Source of the DNA: Sequoia sempervirens
Lineage: Eukaryota; Streptophyta; Pinopsida; Cupressales; Cupressaceae
DNA: 64,000 nucleotides
Assembly (NCBI GenBank): GCA_007258455.2
Contig: VDFB02270651.1
Span: forward strand, 699,976,217 to 700,040,216
Reading direction: 5' to 3'
The number at the start of each line of letters is the position of its first letter. Within the stretch, counting starts at the first letter, position 1. The notes under the pieces were generated by a model. It searched no databases. It was given only the letters and a program-made list of their open reading frames with translations, and was not told where the DNA came from. This document shows positions 46,861 through 58,582 of the stretch, one piece after another. The position numbers were made by a program, and so were the translations under genes.

Positions 46861-47954
46861 AATTATTTGCATATATGACATTCCCCTTAGACATATTTTA
46901 ATCATCTTTGCATTGGAATCTCAAGGGCTTATTCTAGAGTGAGCCATTAAGGTTTTTGGTACCTCTCTCCTTTTAGGTGCAAAGCCCTAGAAGTGTAAGA
47001 GAGCCACATACCCAAAAATATATGGTTCAGGTGGTACAAGGAAAGGGTATAGACCTCTATGAGATATTTCAAGAATAACTCCTAAAGAATTTTTATTGCA
47101 CCAAAAATACACATTACTAGTTTAGGTATGGGGCCTTAATCATATTTCTAATATTTTACTTTATGAATGCATTACTAGCATTCATAGGGAAACTATGATA
47201 AATAAATAGACCAATAGCAACATAAATAAATGACCATGTGAAACTCAAGAACACTTCCTCCTTCACTACAGTATGTTGGGGGTTGTTCAAAACCCTACAA
47301 TAATATATACAATATAGGGAGTGAATATCATACTACATGGTGTGGAAGTATATTAACAAGATTTTCTTCTTATTTGGAAACTAATATACCCTAATGGAGG
47401 CAATCAAATTAAGGGCTTCTTAGATAACAAAAATTCCATAAAAATAAAGTGATGTAAAAATAGATTCATATGTGACAACACTACTAAGGTTTCCAAAGGA
47501 TTTCATCTGGAGAACTTTACTATCTATAGAGAATACATGGATAACTTGAGAAAGAAAAAAATTAAGCACATAGAAAAATTTAGGGAAAAATTAAATGGAA
47601 ATGGGTATTTAAAAAAACCTATCTTTCAAAGCAAGGAACACCCACATTGTGAAGATCTAGAAGACTACAGGTGGGTTCCTTAGGGTTCAAAATAAAATAA
47701 TCTAGAGAATACAAAGAGAAACAAGGAAAGGGGAAATCAAAATGAAAATTTCCTACAACCCCACTACAAGTTGATCCATTAGTAGAAGAAGCCTCATAGG
47801 CACTACTTTAAATGAGTACAAAAATGAAGAAAAGGAGGAAAAATAGGGGTAAAGAGAAAAGAGACTCACACCTTGGATATAGAAACTAAAGAAGAAGATA
47901 TAAAAATTGAGGAGAAAACAAAAAATGGAAAAATAGTATTGAAAGGTTAAAGAG
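46861..47954. other. AT-rich spacer, perhaps old LTR-element leader
   Basis: No supported gene. The first 300 bp resemble leader sequence after the LTR-like stretch. The rest is A-rich. Confidence 0.35.
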
Positions 47955-49298
47955 TTTGTCATTGATATGTCTATTGGCAACATGAGCATGAGTATGAGCA
48001 TGGGTTGTACAATATGCAAATACATTGTTGTCATTGATGTCAATATTGTGATTTGGTATGAAGATCGATGTGCAAACCAATTAGTAAAGCATGAGCATGC
48101 ATAAAGATGTTAATCCAGTGCTTAGATGCAAAAATATTTGATCCGATGCAAACAGTTGAGTTGAAGATCAACTAAGTGTCAAAATGTAGTTTTTAGTGTA
48201 TAGGACTTCTGATTTTTGGTCTGTGTTGGTTTTCCTTAAAGAATTCTACTCTATAGATCTAATGCAATTTTGGTGCATGTCAGAGGAGTTTAAATCTATA
48301 TTTTCACATTTTTTTGTCTTCTGGTGTAGAAGTTATGAATGAAAAAATATCCAGTTTGCTAGTAATAGTGTTTCCTAAGTAGAATGTATGGTTTGATGAG
48401 TTTACACTTCACCATAGAATAACATTTTTTCTTATAGATTTTTTGAAGTGTGTACATGTGTTATATGCACCTATGTTCCAAGTGGCATGAAGTTTGGAGG
48501 TCTGCATGTTAGTTTTTGGTTGTTTGGTTGGTGAATTTTGATGTTAGGTTAGCAACGGTGCTGACCTAATATATTTGGGGTATTGCGAAGGTTAAGTATT
48601 GATCTATTAAAAGGGAGCTATTATAGGTTCACCCTGAACTATTTAGGTGTTACATGTTTTCAAATTAAGGTGTGAGGTGTGTATGGTTGATTGGGAGTTG
48701 GCAGGTTATATTTTGCAAGATACATCTAATTAGGCCAACCTAATTGATGTTATAGGTGTTTGTGGATGTGATGGATATATATGTAAGTTCATTTCAGTTT
48801 TGTAGAGTGGAATACAAGTATTTTGGATGTGAATTGTGCAAAAGTGATGCAAGTACAAAACAAAGCAAAGTGTTAGAGTAGAGTGATATGAAGTGTGTTG
48901 ACTCTATATATTGAGCTTTAGTGGAATTATATTTGAGCATGTTGTAGATGCATTTTTAATAGTTTATTTTGGATATGTGTCACTCCTATCTTCTATCTTT
49001 CCTTCATTATGTGGGCAATGAGTCCACTAGGACAGTGAGTCCTACAATGAGCACTTCTGTAAATATATTATAACCAATTATAATATATTGTGAGCTAATC
49101 CTCACCATGGTTTTTTCCTTTTTAGGTTTTCCAAGTAAAAATCTGGTGTTCATGTGTTATGTGGTTTTGATGGTTGCTTGCATGATTTCATTTCTTACTA
49201 AAAATTGATTATGCTATGTGGGATGAATGTTTAAATGTTTAAGTGGTTTTAGAGAATACTAATTCACCCCCCTCTTAGTATTTCAGGTTTTCAACAAA
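47955..49298 (+). repeat. Solo-like copia LTR
   Basis: Related by eye to the copia LTRs at 20.1 and 42.8 kb: ttgtcattgatgtcaa near the left edge, gctgacctaatata in the middle, caccatggtttttt with ttaggttttcca near the right part, and the marker aattcacccccctcttag just before the end. The internal sequence differs enough to be another subfamily. No target-site duplication or partner LTR identified. Confidence 0.65.
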
Positions 49299-49589
49299 TA
49301 GAACTAGAAACCAAAACAATCATGGATGTAGATATCTTATATAGTGGCTGTTTTACGAAAGGTATGCTATGAAAATAAAAAAAATGTATAAACAAGTGTG
49401 GACAAAAAATAAGGCTTTGATTGAAGAAGCAATGATTAGGTATATGGTGGCCTCTATTGTAACACTAGAAAGAATGATACAAATTTTATGGAGTTAGCGA
49501 ATTCTCTTAAGCGAAAAATTGAGGGTAACTATGAAATAAACATTAGTAGAGATCACTCCCTCCTTGGAATTATAAATCAATAATAAAAA
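49299..49589. other. Spacer after the copia-like LTR
   Basis: No clear primer-binding site follows the LTR (aatagaactagaaacc is a poor iMet match), so the relation to the coding remnant further right is open. Confidence 0.3.
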
Positions 49590-50150
49590 TAGAATACATA
49601 TAGGCTAAAGAGATCCAATCAAAATAGAGGGTGGAAAAACTCATGCTACAAAATCCCTAGGTCATTTAAAAATACAACAAAAGAAATTTGAGGAAACTCA
49701 AAAGATATATGTGGCACTAATGGAGGAATAAAAGAAGCTACAGAAAGCACAATACATGCCCTCTAGAAGTGCACTTCAAAATACCAACCAATCAAAGGGG
49801 AAAGGGCTACCATAAATAGCACCACTATCTCTAAACATGCCTTCCTCTTCTATCATAACTTCACCCATGCAATCCATCAAGGATTTTTTGCAGCAATAAA
49901 AAAATCCAACCTATTGTAATTCCATAGCTACTCCAACTACCACTATTTGGAACATAGGTGGATTTGTTAGGGATCTCACCAATTTAGAAATTCCAACTCG
50001 AGGATGTTTTCCACCAAAAAAAAGGGAGGACATCCCAAAAGAACATGTGGGAAATAAAAAAGAGTTGGAATAAATTATAAGTGAGATTTAGAATAAAATT
50101 CCCTAGATGAAAAAGGATTCAACATAAAAAACTAGAGAAATAGTTGAAGC
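49590..50150 (+). pseudogene. Coding remnant with Gln-to-stop decay, gag-like, unknown
   Basis: One frame gives HLKIQQKKFEETQKIYVALM (coiled-coil-like), KKLQKAQYMPSRSALQNTNQ, MPSSSIITSPMQSIKDFL and LTNLEIPTRGCFPPKKREDI. It is interrupted by TAA or TAG codons at places where CAA or CAG (Gln) fits the Gln-rich context. The composition suits a gag-like or linker protein of a retroelement. No domain recognised. Confidence 0.4.
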
Positions 50151-51260
50151 AACTAGTACAAGGGCTAGTAAAATAAATAAATAATCAAGTTTTAACAACT
50201 CATACACAACTAGAAGAGGTGAGAAAGGCCAAGATGTATGAGGAGAGGAAGAAATGTAACAACTCATACACAACTAAAGTCCTACATCAATACATTATAA
50301 ATTAGCCTAGGTGACATTATTACTTTGTACTAATTTTATTTTTAATGACCCACACTGGCTAAACCCCTAAAAGGTTAGAAAATCAAATTAACACATAAAT
50401 TATATAATTAGACACAATGTATAATATAATACAAGATATGGATGGGAAGATAAGACCATAATTGGAATAATTACATACTCAATTAAAATTATAGGAACAA
50501 AGAGGAGCCATTAAAGAACAAATCAAACAACAATGGGAGGTAGTGAGCCTCATTATATTTCTCATGTAAACCAAGCTGCTCTATGATGTAAATAATTTCA
50601 CAAGTAGAAAATAGAGATCCCATATACCATACAATAAGCAAATTAAATTCTCACTCAAGTGAATGCCTAGGTATAGGAACCTCAATAGAAAAAACTCAAT
50701 AGGATACCACAATATTCCAACCGAAGGAGATACAAGAACATCCTACTTGTAAACTAACTCAATTTTCTATGTCTTGAGGACAAGACATAGTTTTAAAGGA
50801 ATGTGATGTTAGCAGAGGTTGGGAAAAATGCAAAAGAAATTATAACTTACCACAAGTCGCCATAAATGAAATTCAAAGGATAAGGCTAACTAGGCCAAAT
50901 AGGAATAGGCTAAATTTGTAAGGAGCACATCCCATTTACATGTATATATATAGGATAGTATGATGATGTACGTAAAAGTAAGAAATAGAAGAGAATTAGA
51001 AAGAAAAAATATTATAAGCAGATATTTTGTATCAAATATTGGATATAGAAAAGAGATCAATATATATAGGAGATAGTTGGCTATGGTGTATATTTATGTT
51101 TAATTTTTTTGTGATGCATGTTCAAACCTTGTTATAGTATCAAATAGTAATATTCTCTACTACACATTCTCTAATTATTATCCTATTGTCATCACTTGGG
51201 TATAAATAGAACACCAAGAAATATTAAGGCTCAAAACTTTGACCTATACGCCCACTTTTA
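50151..51260 (+). other. Probable 3' remnant of a further LTR element
   Basis: A direct repeat aacaactcatacacaacta lies at 50197 and 50254. The words atgtcttgaggacaagacat and aaaggaatgtgatgttagc (about 50767-50815) resemble the end of a Ty3/gypsy element with its 3' LTR start. A TATA-like ggtataaatagaacacc lies at about 51199. The LTR is not complete and no partner is found. Confidence 0.4.
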
Positions 51261-51700
51261 CTACTAACAAATATAAAACTATTATATTTTAAATTATAAT
51301 TTTGAAATTAATCTCTATTGCATGTGTTTAAAATAATTTTTTTTTAAATTACTTATTGAAAAACAAATTTTAAAAAAAATTATATTTATTATAAATATAT
51401 AAATTATATTTCTGCCTTGAAATATGTGCATTATTTGTTAAAAAGTTAGCTATACAACTTTTCTTACTTTGTTGTATAATGTGACTTTTATACACCATTC
51501 AAAAATTTAAATCTAAATAAAAAATATTTTGATAAAAAACCCTTTCAATCAGAATTATTTTGACCAAAACTATGTATGTGACATGATATGGAAACAAAAC
51601 CTCCTTTACAATAAATTCAACAAAAACCCAACCTCAACCTAGATTTCTCCAACCAGCCATATTTTCATTAAAAATTGAAAATACCCTTTGTAAAGCTTAG
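51261..51700. other. AT-rich spacer
   Basis: Nothing recognisable. Confidence 0.35.
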
Positions 51701-51815
51701 AGTATGTGTGTGTATATATGTATGTATATGTATATGTATATATATGTATGTATATACATATATGTATATGTATATATATGTATGTATATACATATATGTG
51801 TTGTATGTGTGTGTA
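51701..51815. repeat. Microsatellite (TATG/TA)n
   Basis: About 115 bp of alternating tatatg/tatgta words. A tatatatgtatgtatataca block occurs twice. The Tyr/Ile/Met frame over it is not a gene. Confidence 0.9.
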
Positions 51816-52089
51816 GTTTTACTATGATTTTTATAAAATTATTGCTAGGTTATTATAATTTTTTTTTCTACAAAAGCTATGTCTAGGGAAAACTTTAAGA
51901 AAGCCCCCCCTCGGAAAAGGTGTAAAATCCTAGTGAGTCTTGTATATTTCTTGATAAAAATATTAATTTTAGTGGCAAATTTTTTCCTTTTTCATGAAAA
52001 AAAAATGTACATTGGAAAATCTTTTTTAATCTCTAGAAGTCTGTGGAAAATCCTGGCGAAATGCAATTTTTTAAAAACCACTAAATTTT

Positions 52090-52280
52090 TTCCATTGGCC
52101 ATTAAAATCTATTTTCAAACCAATAAAATATTTCGATTGGTGAATTAAACCTATTTTGAAACTAGAAAAAATAATTTTGTTGGCGATTAAAACTTTTTTT
52201 TAAACTAAAAAATAAAATTCATTGGCAAATTAAACCTATTTTCAAATGATTAAGAAAAAAACATTGGCGAATTAAACATT
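52090..52280. repeat. 42-bp tandem repeat, five copies
   Basis: ttggcgaattaaacctattt and variants start at 52095, 52137, 52180, 52222 and 52264 (steps 42, 43, 42, 42). Weaker relatives (gtggcaaattttttcc, ctggcgaaatgc) lie just upstream. Confidence 0.85.
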
Positions 52281-52384
52281 GTTTATTAAGCAAAGGAGGC
52301 ACAAAATTTTCCATAAGAAGTGAAGCATTGATGAAGCTTTTTTTCCAGCACTAGATGTACGTTCGAGAATCGACATTGATAGAG

Positions 52385-53071
52385 ATGGCTGGAAAATTGA
52401 GATGTATTAAAGACACACATCTCATGTAGCCAGTCGGTGGTGGGTGGTTGTCTGGAAGCCAGTGAACCTTGACATCGCAGAGGAAGCTAGACCCTTTCAT
52501 TGGCAAAGCGTCTGTGAAGATGCTACGAGGTTTATTTCTCTTCAAGGATGTGCAGGTGGCGCAAGCAGTTCAATTTATGTTGGGTAATGGCTTTGAAAAA
52601 TTAAAGCACATATACATGAACAATATGGATATTTATTCATTGGTCATGGATTGGGGTCTGGACTTAGGAGAGCTGGTGGATGTAGTGAGGAAAGTCATGA
52701 AAACTCTAGTTCACAAAGATTTTTTAGAGGATATGGAAGGCATTCTAGAATGGGTGATACCAGGAGTGGGGCTTGTTAAGGTTGAAGGAATGGATGGTGG
52801 AAGCCCGAAGCTCATGGATTTAAATAATCTCTTTATTAGGTGACTAGAAGGATGCACCAAAGCTTTGTGGTGAGAAGGTGCGGAGCGCAGGTGGAAAGCA
52901 CTCAAAATTTGCGTTGAGCTAATGGAGGTCGAGGAGGTCATAGAGAATCTCAAAGACATCACCAAAGCAGAGATGTGTGAAAATAAGGGTCTGTGTCTGA
53001 GGAAGAAGATGAAGCCGTTAATGGAGATAGAGCCGTTGGAGATGGGTAATTCACCGAAGGCATTTGAGTAG
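52385..53071 (+). pseudogene. Retrocopied coding sequence, product unknown
   Basis: From ATG at 52385 (MAGKLRCIKDTHLM) one frame runs without a frameshift to TAG at 53069-53071, broken by four stops: TAG at 52427, and TGA at about 52463, 52841 and 52874. Each could be a Trp codon changed by one G-to-A step. The middle 124 codons are open (GLFLFKDVQVAQAVQFMLGN, LGELVDVVRKVMKTLVHKDF, MEGILEWVIPGVGLVKVEGM), followed by RWKALKICVELMEVEEVIEN and a basic/Met-rich end. The pattern is helical and soluble-looking. I do not recognise the family. Confidence 0.5.
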
Positions 53072-53226
53072 TACAAGTTTTGATTTTTTTTTAGATTAGT
53101 ACTGTACTAAATCTTGTCTGTGATTTTGTTTTTTGGGGGTTATGCCTAGATTTGCATTGTAATTGTAAAACACCTTGGGGCGCAAACAATGGTTGGAAGG
53201 GTAGATTTCAGGCGGGTATGATTATG

Positions 53227-53390
53227 GAAACTGTGCTAGTTAATCAACTTTTTTGGTAGTTGATGGATGAAGATAAATTTGAAGTATATTTTTAGGGATA
53301 ATTTGATATGTTGGAAATAGAAATTGTGCTAGTTAATCAACATTTTTGGTAGTTGATGGATGAAGATAAATCTAAAGTATATGTAACTTT
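53227..53390. repeat. 93-bp tandem duplication in the retrocopy 3' UTR
   Basis: gaaactgtgctagttaatca (53227) and gaaattgtgctagttaatca (53320) begin near-identical copies of about 65 bp that continue through ttggtagttgatggatgaag. Confidence 0.85.
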
Positions 53391-53889
53391 TTCTTTATAT
53401 TTAATAAAATAAACTATTATCACCAATCAAAAAAAAAATGCAGTGGTGAAGTGTCAATCCAAATCAATCTAACCATGGCCATTTGATGAATTGTCAATCT
53501 AACTTCGCTAATCGAGGGATGAGAGATAATAATTTTCCAAACTTCACACGTACCAATCTTAATTACCCATCGATCATCCAATCATGTCCACTTGCTAAAA
53601 TCTACCTGTGATCTTCACTTCATAAATGCACCGTCCTTGCCACCTTTCCTATCTTAATTCACCAAAGTCGAGGTTTTGGTGCTTTTCCTAACCTTAGTTG
53701 CAAGTCTTTCTTGGTCATCTATGTAGTCGGTGGGTCAAAAGTTTTGAAAACTTTGAAACTTCAGACTTTGGTTCTATGGTTCCAAGTTTCAGCGACCATG
53801 CAACATTATGGACCACTACCATTCGATGAATTTTTGATTGACGACTATAGTTGTATTCCAGAAGTATATCTCTCAAGCAATAGATTTGT

Positions 53890-54220
53890 GACTTGAAACC
53901 TTGAGAATTACACTAGAACCATTAGATGCGGACACATGGGGAGATCAAGGCTCATCATTATGGTAATGATTAAATGAACCCAATGGGTTGGATTTTGGTG
54001 ATGAGCGATAGAAGAACTTAAGTGGCAGAAACATGTACATGCAGAAAGTTTGTTTTAAAAGAGGGGCCGCCTACGAATAATGTAGGACCAAGGCTTAAAA
54101 ACTTAAGAATGTTTTACACAAAGGATTTAAAGGAAAATAAATAGACTTGCGAATTGAAACCTCTGGAATAACACTAGAACCATTAGATGCGGACATGTGG
54201 CGAGATCAAGGCTCATTTCT
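53890..54220. repeat. Direct repeat around cattagatgcggacatg
   Basis: acactagaaccattagatgc with gagatcaaggctcat occurs at about 53909-53953 and 54171-54212. A weaker relative is at about 55264-55320. Part of the duplicated patchwork up to 56.6 kb. Confidence 0.75.
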
Positions 54221-54314
54221 CTCTTTTCAATTCCTTGATATATTACATTTAATTTAATTGAAATTCTCAATCTTTTGAACATCTGAAGTGATTGATTAGA
54301 AAGCTCATAGCTTT

Positions 54315-55480
54315 AATAAAACAAGATTTGTAATGATTTCATATCATTTGAGTGGCATTGGTAGTGCTGACTAGAGTTTGGTGATTTTGACAGCTTGTCA
54401 AATTGAGGTACAATTTGCATGTAGCCAGACGTCAATCAAATTAAACATTTTAATTTTTAATTGTACATGTAAGGCTTAAGATACACAAATCGACTAAGTT
54501 GGTTTTTTGGTTTGCCCGAATCAGGCTAGTAGCAGCACTAGTGGCCCATAAATTATTAAATAGGGTTAGTAATATTGATAGTAATAATGTGACATTGTAA
54601 TTCAGTTGTAATAAAATAAATGGTTATAAATTTTTAATTTACAGTAAAGAGTTATTTTTTGAGTTCAGTGTCTATGAATCTATTCAAATCATTTTTTTTC
54701 CTTTAAGAAATTAAGTATTATCTATTTATGAAATAATTGCATGCAGATTTAAAAGTAAAACATAAAGCAATACAAATGAAAAAAGAAAGTTTCCATCAAA
54801 GAGTTATTTTATGAGTTCAGTGTCTGAATCTATTCAAATCAGTTTTTTTTCCTTTAAGAAATTAAGTATTATCTATTTATGAAATAATTGCATGTAGATT
54901 TAAAAGTAAAACATAAAGCAATACAAATGAAAAAATAAAGCTGCCATCAAATTGACAAAAAAACATTCTAAACACTAAAAGTTGTCACTCTTGTTTGGGT
55001 TTACCAAAAATTAAAATGTTATTGATTTCTAATTTGTCATTGACCTTCTCCCCCGGTTCCTAGTATTGATTTTATTAAGTCCTTTGCAACGTTAAGTTAG
55101 CGACCCCTTGGCCTTGATGTCAATCCTATCACATTAAAGTTTAAAACAACTTTAAAACACATGTTTATTATTTATATCATAATTCATAAATTACTCAACC
55201 GTTCGATGAACATTTGATGTATGGTTGTAGTTGCATTCTAGAATGAAATGCACAGAGTGCTAGTCTTGCGAACTTAAACCTCTAGAATCACCCTTTAACC
55301 ATTAGATTTACAATGATCAATGGTTTAGAATTTGCTGCCAATGTAGGACTAAATGGGTAGTGAAACAAGATTTGTAATGATTTCATATCATTTGAACTTT
55401 GAGGGGCACTAGTGATTTTGACAATTGTCAGCTTGTCAGAGTCCAAACGTCAATCAAATTAAACATTTAAATAAATGTAA
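54315..55480. repeat. Duplicated segment pair, about 1.05 kb apart
   Basis: aacaagatttgtaatgattt through gtcaatcaaattaaacattt occurs at about 54317-54450 and again at about 55364-55470, with indels between. The neighbouring words aggctagtag and cccataaa are also shared (about 54525 and 55610). Confidence 0.8.
54646..54948. repeat. 152-bp tandem duplication
   Basis: Two adjacent copies start aaagagttatttt at 54646 and 54798 and agree almost throughout, including ttaagtattatctatttatg and taaaacataaagcaatac. Few mismatches, so a fairly recent event. Confidence 0.93.
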
Positions 55481-55538
55481 GGCTTAAGTTACATGAATTA
55501 ATTAAAATTTAAGTATGTTTTTTGGTTTGCATGAATCG

Positions 55539-55566
55539 TGATTATGATTCATGAATCATGATTATA
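55539..55566. repeat. Palindrome centred on ATTCATGAAT
   Basis: attatgattca is followed by tgaatcatgat, its reverse complement but for one base. Lies just upstream of the double G-box. Confidence 0.65.
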
Positions 55567-55576
55567 CCTAACCTCA

Positions 55577-55589
55577 CACGTGACACGTG
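55577..55589. promoter_or_regulatory. Two G-boxes 7 bp apart
   Basis: CACGTGACACGTG: two full CACGTG cores at 55577-55582 and 55584-55589, the second in the strong ABRE context ACACGTGTC. bZIP and bHLH factors bind such sites. No intact gene lies within the next kilobases on either side, so a target is not assigned. Confidence 0.45.
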
Positions 55590-55995
55590 TCAGGTGTACA
55601 TAGGGACTAGGCTAGTAGTGGCACTATTGGTGGCACTATTACCCATAAATAAGGATAGTGAGCACAACTAAAAATTGAAATCATTTGTTGAAGGCTAAAG
55701 GCTTTACTATTGAGAATTTGAGTGCAATGTTTGAATTTTCATAAGGGTTTTAATTTTATAGGGTTAATAAGGAATAGGATTTAGGAAGAAGATGATGTGG
55801 CATTGTTGGGGATACTCTAAATTCTCCTGCCTGTAGTTATGTAGTTACAGAGTAAAAGACCAATTTCCTTCAAGTTCAAAATGGGCGAAATTGGAAAGAA
55901 GTTAATTTGGTTCACCTAACTTCTCAGACAGGTTTTGAGCCAAGATGAGGAGATCTGATGGAGATAAATGCTCTCCCAGTACATGTAAGCTGCAA

Positions 55996-56035
55996 GTAGA
56001 AGATGGGAGTAGTTTTACAACCCCTCATCTTCTAC
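55996..56035. repeat. Inverted repeat, 10-bp stem
   Basis: gtagaagatg (55996-56005) and catcttctac (56026-56035) are exact reverse complements with a 20-nt loop. Function unknown. Confidence 0.6.
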
Positions 56036-56295
56036 ATGACTCTAATTTTCAAAGGGGAGAAGTACATTTTGTATCTTCATAGCTCCCATTTCCCAGGTTT
56101 GATTAGCTCGCCTTTCCCCATGCATTTATTTTCAGACACCATGGCTGATCTTGGAAGTCCCAGGTGTTTATTTTTAGAGCGCATGGTTGACTGAGAAAGT
56201 CCCATTTATTTTTAGACACACATGTATTACATTTACGTTTTCACCAGCGATCTAGTAGAAGCTTGGCGCTTGCGCTTACATTTGTATTTGTACTA

Positions 56296-56545
56296 TGTAA
56301 TAATGTGACATTGTAATTCAGTTGTAATAAAATAAATGGTTGTGCTATTAATTTGACATTGTAATTCCTTTTATTAAGTCCTTTGCAACATTAAGTGTTA
56401 CTATGCTATTAATGGTTGTGCTATTAATGTGACATTGTAATTGCTTTTATTAAGTCTTGTGCAATTGCAACGTTAAGTGTTATTGTGCTTAGTGCTATTA
56501 ATGGTTGTGCTATTAATGTGACACTTTAATTCATTTTATAAAGGC
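56296..56545. repeat. Tandem copies of aatggttgtgctattaat
   Basis: Copies start at 56335, 56411 and 56500 (steps 76 and 89), each followed by a gtgacattgtaatt word. The stretch 56296-56341 (taatgtgacattgtaattca, then gttgtaataaaataaatggt) is repeated at 54582-54626. Confidence 0.8.
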
Positions 56546-56639
56546 CTTGATGTCAATCCGAGCGCATTAATGGTTAAAAATAAAATAAAATTAAAACACA
56601 TGTTTATTGTCTTTAAGATTTCTAGATAAACTGTGTGCA

Positions 56640-58373
56640 TCTTTTTACATCAACTTTTCGGATCATACTCCATGATCCATCATTAGGATGAAAAGCAGAA
56701 AGAGAGAGAAGTGAAAGATGAGATAGCAGACTTGGATATAAAATGAGAGGGGTTGAGATGGTTGGGAAGCACAAGACCCCAAAAAATGTTCCAATATGTA
56801 ATATAATATATCATAAAACACAAAAAGTTATAAACCACAATATAAAAATTATCCATAATAGAAAGGATGTCAATAATGATTAGAGATCACAAAGAAATGC
56901 AACAAGATGATATTGTAAGTTATTATAAAAAAGAGAAATTATATTATATAAGGAAATTTTTTTAGCAATGAGTTAAAATATAAAATGAAATAATAGAAGG
57001 GAAAGGGAAAGCTTAGACACAAAAAATGAAGATACAAGAGAAAAGAAAATACAAAAGCAATAATAAAATTATAAATCATAAAGTAAAGAAAGGAAAAAAG
57101 TAAAGTAAAAATACCAATAAATTCAAAGATTAAGGAGATAAAAACTAAATGATTATTATTAAGAAGATATTAAAATTAAAAATGAAACACAATGTAAAGA
57201 AGATCCACAAATTAGAAATTCAAAATAAAGAAAAGATAACCTTAACAAGAGCAAAGAAGAAAATTTCAAGAAATGAAATAAATTAATTATAAAAAACTAA
57301 TATTAACAACAAAAGATGATAAAATAAAAGAAAAAAAAAACAAAAGCAGGAAAATAATAAATAAAAATAATCAAAAGAGAAATGGATAAACACAAGAAAA
57401 AAATAGAATAAAAGAGACAAATTAATAATAAAAACCGTAATTAATAACAATGTGAAATAAATCAAACAAAAGAAACCAAAACAAAAGAAGGAAAATAATA
57501 TATTAAATATTAGGATTAATAGAAGAGGAAAGTAATAAACACAAAAAATGGAAATAAATAAAAAGATATGATTAAATTAAATACACTAAGATAAAAATGA
57601 AAATGAAGGCTAAAATGAGAACAAAATAAAGACAACAAATTAAAAGAAAATAATCAAAAAAAGAAAAGAAAAAAGAAAGACCTAAGAAATATAATGATAA
57701 ACATAAGAGTGATTATAGATATATCATAAAAAGTTAACAACACAAAAGAAAAAGTAAAATACCTCATGAAATGAAAATTATATTAAGTGAAATAACAAAA
57801 AAGAGAAACAATTAAAGAAAGGGAAAACGAGAAAGGAAAGAGAGGATCACAAAAACAACAATTTATTTAAAACACAAAAAGATTAAAAACAACAAATAAG
57901 AAAAATAAATAAATAAAAATAAATGATCCTAATAAACATATAATTGAAAATATTAAATATTTGATTATTGATATATAATGAACAAAAAAGGAAATAATAA
58001 AAGAATGAGGAATAGGGAAAAAAAAATCAAAATTAAAATCACAAACACAAAATAATAAGGAAAATAATGACAACATATAATAAAGAACATAAAAGAAGAT
58101 TATTATTAAAAAATAATAATAATAATGAGAACAACCAAAATAGAAAGAAAAATATTAACCAAATTAAACCTTAAAGTTAAAAAGGGGAAATTTGAAATAA
58201 ATAAAAAAAGAAGAAACACCTAAAGCAAGAAAGGATAACAACCTAAAAGAAAATTAAAACCAACATTAAGGAGAAGTTAAGAGAGAAGAAAACCTAATAA
58301 AGTAAGAAATAATAATAATAATAGGGATAAAAACCATGATGGATGACTATTCCTTGATCACCAAGGTGAATAG
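56640..58373. other. 1.6 kb of extremely A-rich plus-strand DNA
   Basis: From about 56700 to 58340 the plus strand is largely A with interspersed G, T and few C (words aaaagaaa, aataaa, aaagaga). No gene. Minus-strand Phe/Leu-rich frames are compositional. Confidence 0.6.
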
Positions 58374-58582
58374 TGTGTGTAGCATCGTAAATTTTCACCC
58401 TTGAAAATTTCACACTATGTTCTCCCCCTAAATTATTGAGCCTAATAAAGCACCTAATTTCCTAAATTATGCATTCTATAACCCATTTGTATCATTTTAT
58501 GAGAAAATACAAGCATTGAACAAATGCATCCAATTGATATCCCCCCCCCCCTGACATTTAATGTTCTAGAAAATAGGGTTAA

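Larger units (their letters stand above)
52337..53439 (+). mobile_element. Probable retrocopy with poly(A) tail
   Basis: A less AT-rich block with coding character that ends in ttaataaaataaac and an A10 run (53430-53439). gcattgatgaag (52325-52336) before it and gcagtggtgaag (53440-53451) after it match in 10 of 12 positions and could be decayed target-site duplications. Alternatively it is a 5'-truncated LINE. Confidence 0.45.

Noticed and set aside
47955..49298. Complete second copia element after the LTR
   Set aside because: No acceptable primer-binding site and no gag or pol motif of copia follows, so it is called solo-like.
51704..51886. Tyr/Ile/Met ORF
   Set aside because: Lies over a (TATG/TA) microsatellite.
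52325..53451. Certain target-site duplication for the retrocopy
   Set aside because: The two 12-mers match at only 10 positions, so I keep it as a possibility and not as proof.
55996..56035. microRNA precursor
   Set aside because: A 10-bp stem is far too short for a plant miRNA precursor.
57283..58076. Phe/Leu-rich minus-strand ORFs
   Set aside because: Same reason: products of the A-rich region.
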